In this document: one piece after another, positions 58,653 through 64,000 of the stretch
Position numbering within the stretch: the first letter of the stretch is position 1
Layout: each line of letters begins with the position of its first letter
DNA from: Jiella pelagia
GTDB lineage: Bacteria > Pseudomonadota > Alphaproteobacteria > Rhizobiales > Rhizobiaceae
Assembly: GCF_026898155.1 (NCBI RefSeq)
Contig: NZ_CP114029.1
Location: 4,630,001-4,694,000, forward strand
Reading direction: 5' to 3'
Length of the DNA stretch: 64,000 nt
The notes under the pieces: generated by a model
What the model was told of the DNA's origin: nothing
Seen by the model: only the letters and a program-made list of their open reading frames with translations
Databases searched by the model: none
Made by a program: the position numbers and the translations under genes

Positions 58653-58811
58653 CTTGGCCTCGCGGGGGGCGCGGAACAAAAGCGCCTGGAGATGGACTCC
58701 CCTACACGGTGCAGGAGCTGTTACGGCAGCCATCATGGCCGGGCTGCGGCGACGGTGCCAGAGCGGGAGAAAACCCGAAACGAAAGAAAAACAATGAGAG
58801 AGAAAGAAACG

Positions 58812-59276
58812 ATGAGCGATCCGATCGAGATGAAGCTGGCTGAACTCGGCCTGAAGCTGCCCGGAAGCTCGCCCTCGCGCGCGAACTTTCTCCCCTTCAA
58901 GCGGAGCGGCAATCTCCTCTTCCTGGCGGGTCAGATCTGCGAGTGGGAGGGCGTGCCGCAGGCCTTTGGCCCGGTTGAACCTGGCTACGACCTCGCGGCG
59001 GCGAAAAAGGCGGCCGAGATGTGTGCGCTGAACCTTCTCTTCAACATCCGTGAGGCAGCCGGTTCCTTGTCGAAGGTCGCGAGCATCCTGCGGCTCGGCG
59101 GTTTCGTGTCGGCGCGGGAGGCGTTCGCCGAGGGGCCGCGCATCGTCGACGGCGCTTCCGAGCTGTTCATCGCCCTCTACGGTGACGCCGGCCGCCATGC
59201 GCGCACCGCCGTCTGTGTCTCAAGCCTGCCGGCCAATGCCCTGGTTGAAGTGGACGCGATCGTCGAACTGGCCTGA
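58812..59276 (+). CDS. RidA-family (YjgF/UK114) protein
   Basis: 154 aa from the ATG at 58812; an upstream in-frame ATG at 58794 would add six residues. It has the longer RidA-like form, with RANFLPFKRSGNLLFLAGQ at the start and SLSKVASILRLGGFVSARE later, which carries the conserved Arg of the active-site region. RidA proteins hydrolyse reactive enamine/imine intermediates released by PLP or amine-oxidising enzymes. Its neighbours (racemase-like, gamma-glutamyltransferase-like, amidase) fit a role in amino-acid or amine breakdown. Confidence 0.88.
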   Translation: MSDPIEMKLAELGLKLPGSSPSRANFLPFKRSGNLLFLAGQICEWEGVPQAFGPVEPGYDLAAAKKAAEMCALNLLFNIREAAGSLSKVASILRLGGFVSAREAFAEGPRIVDGASELFIALYGDAGRHARTAVCVSSLPANALVEVDAIVELA

Positions 59277-59528
59277 GCCACCACGGTTCCTCGCCTTTAT
59301 GGACAGGCAACGGCGCCCTCGCAGAGCGGGAGGCATAGCGGCACAAGCGTGCCGTGGGTGCCCGAGACGCCGGAGGCAAGGCGGCACCACCGTCCGACCG
59401 CACCGACGGCCGCGACCGTCATAGCGCACAAGGCAGCTGGACCGGTGCGTGTCGCTTCGTCAAGCTGCTCTTCGCCATGTGCCGTCCTCGCGTCGGATGG
59501 GTTCTTCGGCTGCGCGCGGTACCAGGCG

Positions 59529-61102
59529 TCAGGCCTTGGCTGCGACGGCGTCGCCCCAGGGCGAGGACGGTTCGCTCGCGCCGGAATTCATCATCCCCTC
59601 CCGCATCACCCCGGCCGGGCAGGCGAAGGCGTAGGGGAAGGGCAGGCGCTCGGCCGTTCGAACCTCGAAGCTCGCCGCAAGATGCCGCAGCACCTCACCC
59701 GGCAGCGCCTCGTCCGCGATGATGGTGGCGCCGCCGGAAACGTCGATGCGCGGCGCATGGAACGCGGTTTCCATGTCTTCGCCGAGCGCCAGCAGCCGGT
59801 GTGACAACTGCGCGACGGCGGGCAGGATCTTGCGCCCCCCGACGCCCCGAGCGCGAAGCGCCGGTCCCCGATCTCGCCGATCACCGGGCAGACGTTCATC
59901 AGGCAGCGCCTGCCGGGCCGGAGCGAGTTCGCCCGCCCCTGTTCGGGGTCGAACCACATGATGCCGTTGTTCAGAAGCAGCCCCGTCGAGGGTGACACCA
60001 CCTTGGAGCCGAAGACCGACAGCAGCGTCTGGGTCATCGCCACCATGTTGCCGTCCCGGTCGACGATCGAGAAGTGTGTGGTCGACCCGGGGGCGACGGG
60101 GCTTTCGTGGTCGCCCATCTGAACGAGTCGATCAGCATAGGCGTCCGAAAGGGCCGTCGCCATGGCGGCGAGACGCTCGCCTTCGCTCACTTCGGGCCCG
60201 AGCGCCTCCAGCCGGGCCTCCAGGCGGGAAAACGTGTCGGCGAAGGTCGGTCCGGCGGTCAGCGTCGGAGTGACGTGGAAGCGGCCGCCGAAGGCGCCGA
60301 AGGAGAGCGGCTCGTCGATGGTCGCGCGATAGGCGGCAAGGTCCTCGTAACGGAGCGAACCGCCCTTGGCGGCGACGTCGGCGGCCAGCGCGCGGGCGAC
60401 GTCGCCGTCATGCATTTCGCGCGGACCGTTCGCGGCGATTGCCTCCAGCGTGTCGGCCATCCGGACGAAGGGCAGGCGGACGTCGCTGAGTGCCGTCCAT
60501 GCGCCGACCGGCGGAAAGATGCCGTCCTCGAGGAACAGCGCGGCGGCGTCCGGATCGCGAGCGAGCGAGCGGGCCGAGGAGGCGATGACGAGGCCGGCAT
60601 ACCAGTCGACCTGCAAGCCTTCGCGGGCGAGCGCCGCGGCCGGGCGGACGAGATCGCGCCAGGGCATGCGTCCCCAGCGGCCATGGGCAACGCCGATGCC
60701 ATCGACGACGCCGGGAACGGCGACGGCGGTCGCGCCTTCGAGGTTACGGTCCCCAGCCACCCGCTTCCACGGGAAGAGATCGCCGGCGATGCCTTCGCCG
60801 GACAGCGGAAAGTCGCGCGGTTCGAGCCCCTGCGGCGCCCGCATGCCGTAGTTGACCGAATAGGGCCGGGCTTCGCCTGCCCGCCAGACCATCATGGCGC
60901 CGCCGCCGGCCGGGCCGCTCATCCAGGGTTCGAGGACACCGATGGCGAAAGAGACGGCGGTCGCTGCGTCCATCGCGTCGCCGCCGGCGGCCAGGACTTC
61001 GGCGCCGATCTCGGCCGCGCGACGATGTTGCGCCGCGACGATGCCATGCTTGGAAGTCACGGCGGGCTTGCGGACGGTCTGGGCCTTGGAGAAATTGCTC
61101 AC
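59529..61102 (-). CDS. Gamma-glutamyltransferase-like protein, frameshifted near the C-terminus as sequenced
   Basis: Starts at a GTG at 61102 (a TTG at 61132 is possible). The N-terminal frame covers ~420 residues, with the nucleophile region STTHFSIVDRDGNMVAMTQT (Thr at STTH). The frame breaks at a C6 run (59833-59838). Adding one base restores FALGASGGRKILPAVAQLSH and HAPRIDVSG, giving about 524 aa. GGT-family enzymes cleave gamma-glutamyl bonds or hydrolyse acyl amides after self-processing. No signal peptide is visible, so a cytoplasmic member (acylase-like) is likely. It is divergent from nothing; the IclR gene lies upstream on the same strand. Confidence 0.8.
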
Positions 61103-61186
61103 GAAAGAGACGCTCCAGTCTGCGGGTTGCAATAGGGGGTGGGGCGGGACGACCGTCCGCGTGCCCGCCGGAGGAGGAGGGCAGGG

Positions 61187-61952
61187 TCAGCCGATGCCGT
61201 TGGCGGCGTCGCGCAGGCGCGGAACCACCTCGCCGATCAGCCTGTCGCGGCTCCACAAGGTGGCGCTGACCGAGCAATGGATCGCCGCGCCGACACCCAT
61301 TCGGCCGACGGCGACGGCGACGGCAAGTTCGTTCATCTGGATTTCGTTCACGGCGATCGAATAGCCGGTCTCGGCGGCCTCCTCGACGAGGCTCTCTGAC
61401 CGCGTCTCTGGACATGATCGTGTCGGGCGTGAAGCGGCGCATCGGCCATTCGCGGATGCAGGCGAGCCGCTCCTCCGGAGCGCATTGGGCGAGCATCACG
61501 CGGCCGCTCGAGGTGTTCAGCGCCGGCACCCTCCGGCCGGGGATCATCGCCGCATAGCTGGTGCGGGCGCTCGGCAGGCGCACGGTGTAGACGATGTCGG
61601 AGCCGTCGAGGCGGGAGAAGTTGATGGTCTCGCCGAGGCTGTGCCGAAGGTCGATCAGCCGGGTCATCGCGGTGTGCACGAGTTCGTCCGACCAGAGATA
61701 GGCGTTGGCAAGCTCGGTCATGCGGATCGAGGGGCTGAAGCGGCGCGTCGCGGGATCCTTGTCGAGATAGCCGAGGCGGTGGAAGGTCGTCGTCATCCGC
61801 TGCACGCTGCTGCGGTCCAGCCCGGTGGCGTTGGCGAGTTCGGTCAGGCCCATGCGCGGACGTTCGGCGCCAAATGCCTCCAGCACCCGCATCGCCTTTT
61901 CGAGGGATGCGACGAAATGGGTGTCGCTTCGCTTGCCGGTGTCGGATGCCAT
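61187..61952 (-). CDS. IclR-family transcriptional regulator, frameshifted as sequenced
   Basis: Starts at the ATG at 61952 (MASDTGKRSDTHFVASLEKA). The winged helix is LTELANATGLDRSSVQRMTT, and the effector domain reads through LPSARTSYAAMIPGRRVPAL. The frame breaks at GAGGCTC (61388-61394). Removing one base restores MSRDAVRELVEEAAETGYSI and the usual C-terminus (GVGAAIHCSVSATLWSRDRL), giving about 254 aa. It is divergent from the second binding-protein gene and probably controls it and the GGT-like gene. A perfect 19-bp palindrome in the gap is a candidate operator. Confidence 0.85.
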
Positions 61953-61986
61953 TTTGCACTGCACACTATTTCATCATTCAAAGTGG

Positions 61987-62016
61987 TTGACTGAATCCTA
62001 GTCGTGTTCTTACGAT
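61987..62016 (+). promoter_or_regulatory. Predicted promoter of the second dipeptide-transporter operon
   Basis: TTGACT (61987-61992) is followed after 18 bp by TACGAT (62011-62016), a plausible sigma-70-type -35/-10 pair. It points to the binding-protein gene at 62103, and the perfect palindrome at 62034-62052 lies just downstream of the -10. Confidence 0.45.
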
Positions 62017-62033
62017 ATCTCAATCCACAAACG

Positions 62034-62052
62034 ATTAGCGCAATGCGCTAAT
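62034..62052. promoter_or_regulatory. Perfect 19-bp palindrome, candidate IclR operator
   Basis: ATTAGCGCAATGCGCTAAT has two 9-base arms that are exact reverse complements around a central A. It lies about 18 bp downstream of the predicted -10 and 51 bp upstream of the binding-protein ATG, a typical place for repressor binding. The adjacent divergent IclR regulator is the natural candidate. Confidence 0.6.
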
Positions 62053-62102
62053 TGTCGCTGCTTCTTCCTGGGTCCCTCGCTTGTTCAACCGGAGACGCTC
62101 GC

Positions 62103-63719
62103 ATGTCCTTCCTCGCCAACGCTTCCGCCTTCCGACCGTCACGGCTCGTCCGATCGGCGCTGCTCGCTTCCGTCGTCGCGCTTTCCGGCCTTGCCGCCGC
62201 GCCGGTCGACGCCCAGGAAATCCGCGCCGTCATGCATTCCGGCATCCGGGTGCTCGATCCGGTGATCACGACGGCGCATATCACCCGCAACCACGGCTAC
62301 ATGATCTACGACACGCTGCTCGGCATGGACGAGAACCTGAAGCCGCAGCCGCAGATGGCCTCATGGAGCGTCTCGGACGACGGGCTGAGCTACACCTTCA
62401 CCCTTCGCGAAGGGCTGAAATGGCATGACGGCGCGCCGGTCACCTCGGCGGACGCCGTCGCCTCGCTGAAGCGCTGGGGCCAGCGCGACGGCGGCGCGCA
62501 GATGATGTTCAAGTCGGTGGAAAGCCTTGAGCCGACCGATGACAAGACCTTTGTCCTGAAGCTCTCCGAGCCGTTCTCCTACGTGCTGGAACTGATGGCA
62601 AAGCCGTCGGGCCTGCCGACCTTCATCATGCCGGAGCGGGTCGCGAGCACCCCTCCGGGCGAGTCGATCACCGACTACACCGGTTCCGGCCCGTTCAAAT
62701 TCGTCGAGGCCGAGTTCGAGCCGGGCGTCAGGGCCGTCTATGACAAGAACGAGGACTACGTGCCGCGGGACGAGCCGCCGAGCTGGACCGCCGGCGGCAA
62801 GGTGGTCAATGTCGACCGGGTGACCTGGGTCGTGATGCCCGACGTCCAGACCGCCGTGAACGCCATCAATGGCGGCGAGATCGACTTCCTCGAACAGACG
62901 CCGATCGACCTGTTGCCGCTGCTGCAGGCCAATCCCGACCTGACGGTCGAAGTGCTCAGCCCGCTCGGCTACCAGACCATGGCGCGGCTGAACTGGCTGA
63001 ACCCGCCCTTCGACAATGTGAAGATCCGCCAGGCCGCGATGACCGCCCTCGGCCAGGAGCCGATCCTTGCCGCTCTGGTCGGCAATCCGGATTACATGAA
63101 GAGCTGCGGTTCGATGTATGGCTGCGGCACGCCGTTCGCGACCGATGCCGGCTCCGAGCCGATCATGTCCGGACCGCAGCCCGACAAGGCCAAGGCAATG
63201 CTGGAGGAGGCCGGCTACGACGGCACGCCCATCGTCCTGATGCAGCCGACCGACGTGCCATCGATCGCCCCGCAGCCCGTTGTCGCCGCGCAGCTGTTGC
63301 GCCAGGCCGGCTTCACCGTCGACATGCAGCCGATGGACTGGCAGACGCTGGTGACGCGTCGCGCCAGCCAGGCGCCGGTCGCCGAGGGCGGCTGGAACAT
63401 GTTCTTCACCAACTGGATCATCCCCGAAGTGTGGAGCCCGATCAATAATCCGATGCTCAACGGCGGCGGCAAGGAGGCGGCCTGGTTCGGCTGGCCGAAC
63501 GATCCGGAACTTGATGAGATGCGCACGAAGTTCGCCCAGGCGAACGACGAGGAGACGCGCAAGACGATCGCCGCCGACATCCAGGCGCACGCCTTCGAGG
63601 TGGTCAACTACATCCCGGTCGGCGAGTACACGATCCCGTCGACGTCTCGCGACACGCTGAGCGGCATGCTGAAGATGCCAGTCCCGGTGTTCTGGAGCGT
63701 CGAGAAATCCGGCAACTGA
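62103..63719 (+). CDS. Dipeptide-type ABC transporter substrate-binding protein (family 5), second copy
   Basis: 538 aa from the ATG at 62103, behind GGAGACG; an earlier in-frame codon at 62052 has no signal-peptide logic. The signal peptide is LVRSALLASVVALSGLAAAP and the mature part begins near QEIRAVMHSG. It has the SBP_bac_5 wording TFTLREGLKWHDGAPVTSAD and TGSGPFKFVEAEFEPGVRA. It is a separate family member from the copy at 51 kb. The permease gene follows after a hairpin. Confidence 0.92.
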   Translation: MSFLANASAFRPSRLVRSALLASVVALSGLAAAPVDAQEIRAVMHSGIRVLDPVITTAHITRNHGYMIYDTLLGMDENLKPQPQMASWSVSDDGLSYTFTLREGLKWHDGAPVTSADAVASLKRWGQRDGGAQMMFKSVESLEPTDDKTFVLKLSEPFSYVLELMAKPSGLPTFIMPERVASTPPGESITDYTGSGPFKFVEAEFEPGVRAVYDKNEDYVPRDEPPSWTAGGKVVNVDRVTWVVMPDVQTAVNAINGGEIDFLEQTPIDLLPLLQANPDLTVEVLSPLGYQTMARLNWLNPPFDNVKIRQAAMTALGQEPILAALVGNPDYMKSCGSMYGCGTPFATDAGSEPIMSGPQPDKAKAMLEEAGYDGTPIVLMQPTDVPSIAPQPVVAAQLLRQAGFTVDMQPMDWQTLVTRRASQAPVAEGGWNMFFTNWIIPEVWSPINNPMLNGGGKEAAWFGWPNDPELDEMRTKFAQANDEETRKTIAADIQAHAFEVVNYIPVGEYTIPSTSRDTLSGMLKMPVPVFWSVEKSGN

Positions 63720-63736
63720 TCACCGGCTTTCAGTCT

Positions 63737-63763
63737 GCCCCGGCCAGATCCTCCGGCCGGGGC
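63737..63763 (+). terminator. Hairpin between second binding-protein and permease genes
   Basis: GCCCCGGCC (63737-63745) pairs perfectly with GGCCGGGGC (63755-63763) around a 9-base loop. It occupies the same place as the hairpin at 52597-52625 in the first dipeptide operon, so a shared role in limiting downstream expression is likely. Confidence 0.5.
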
Positions 63764-63808
63764 CTCATCCGGCAGTCCGCCGCGACCCGCTGCCGTAAGG
63801 CTTGACCC

Positions 63809-64000
63809 ATGCTCGCCTATATCGCCCGCCGCATCCTCGCCTCCGTCCCGGTGATGATCGTCGTCGCCCTGTTCGTATTCCTTCTGTTGCGGCTGACGCC
63901 CGGCGACCCCGCCGCGATCATCGCCGGCGACATGGCGACGCCCGCGCAGCTCGATCAGATCCGCCAGAGCCTCGGCCTCAACGAGCCGCTGGTGACGCAG
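63809..64000 (+). CDS. Dipeptide-type ABC transporter permease (DppB family), 3' end outside window
   Basis: The ATG at 63809 opens a frame that runs off the end after 64 codons. MLAYIARRILASVPVMIVVA is the usual DppB N-terminus with its first membrane segment, and RLTPGDPAAIIAGDMATPAQ is the following periplasmic conserved region. It is the first permease of the second dipeptide-type transporter. Confidence 0.88.
   Translation, partial: MLAYIARRILASVPVMIVVALFVFLLLRLTPGDPAAIIAGDMATPAQLDQIRQSLGLNEPLVTQ

Overview
The window is high-GC DNA from an alphaproteobacterium, most likely of the order Hyphomicrobiales. Two things point there: the mitofilin-like / HemY-like / TerB-like gene order at the left edge, and the abundance of ABC uptake systems, including a Rhizobium-type glycerol (glpSTPQUV-type) transporter. 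The family within the order cannot be fixed from sequence alone. No rRNA, tRNA, insertion sequence, prophage or CRISPR array was seen.

Layout. 1-11.4 kb is core genome: the mitofilin-like protein, HemY-like protein, TerB-like protein, a class I glutamine amidotransferase, type II dehydroquinase (aroQ), a GNAT/CelD-like protein, a DUF924 protein, a TusA-like protein, a CobW GTPase, a D-Ala-D-Ala carboxypeptidase and an M20 amidohydrolase. 11.5-20.7 kb (minus strand) is a catabolic block. It holds a branched-chain-amino-acid-type ABC transporter (livKHMGF), a YtcJ-like amidohydrolase, a Rieske oxygenase split over two genes and an unknown 247-aa protein. An IclR regulator (20.9 kb) is divergent from a glutamine-synthetase-like ligase and an arylamine N-acetyltransferase (to 24.2 kb). 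24.4-32.4 kb (minus) is an enolase-superfamily enzyme / aldehyde dehydrogenase / FAD amine-oxidase-like / polyamine-type ABC transporter operon. It is divergent from a MocR regulator and is followed by a GMC oxidoreductase. 36-46 kb (minus) is the glpSTPQUV-type transporter with a ThDP enzyme and a FGGY kinase, divergent from a GlpD-like dehydrogenase and a GntR regulator. 48.7-50.3 kb is an amidase with a small coupled partner protein. 51-58 kb is a dipeptide-type ABC transporter (binding protein, two permeases, two ATPases) plus an amidase. 58-61.9 kb carries a cysteine-less Asp/Glu-racemase-like protein, a RidA protein, a gamma-glutamyltransferase-like protein and an IclR regulator. A second dipeptide-type transporter begins at 62.1 kb and runs off the end.

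How the genes work together: most of the window pairs an uptake system with a regulator and a few enzymes for one nitrogen-containing or polyol substrate. The substrates are inferred, not proven.

The most striking non-gene signal is a sequence pattern. Fourteen single-base frameshifts break eleven conserved genes plus the two-hit TerB gene and others. Twelve of them are one extra base in the exact centre of a would-be GAGCTC palindrome (GAG-N-CTC), with G, C, T or A inserted. The other two are one-base losses in C/G homopolymers. This looks like systematic error at a modified motif (implying a GAGCTC-type DNA methyltransferase) rather than real gene decay. The broken genes are therefore annotated by their restored products.
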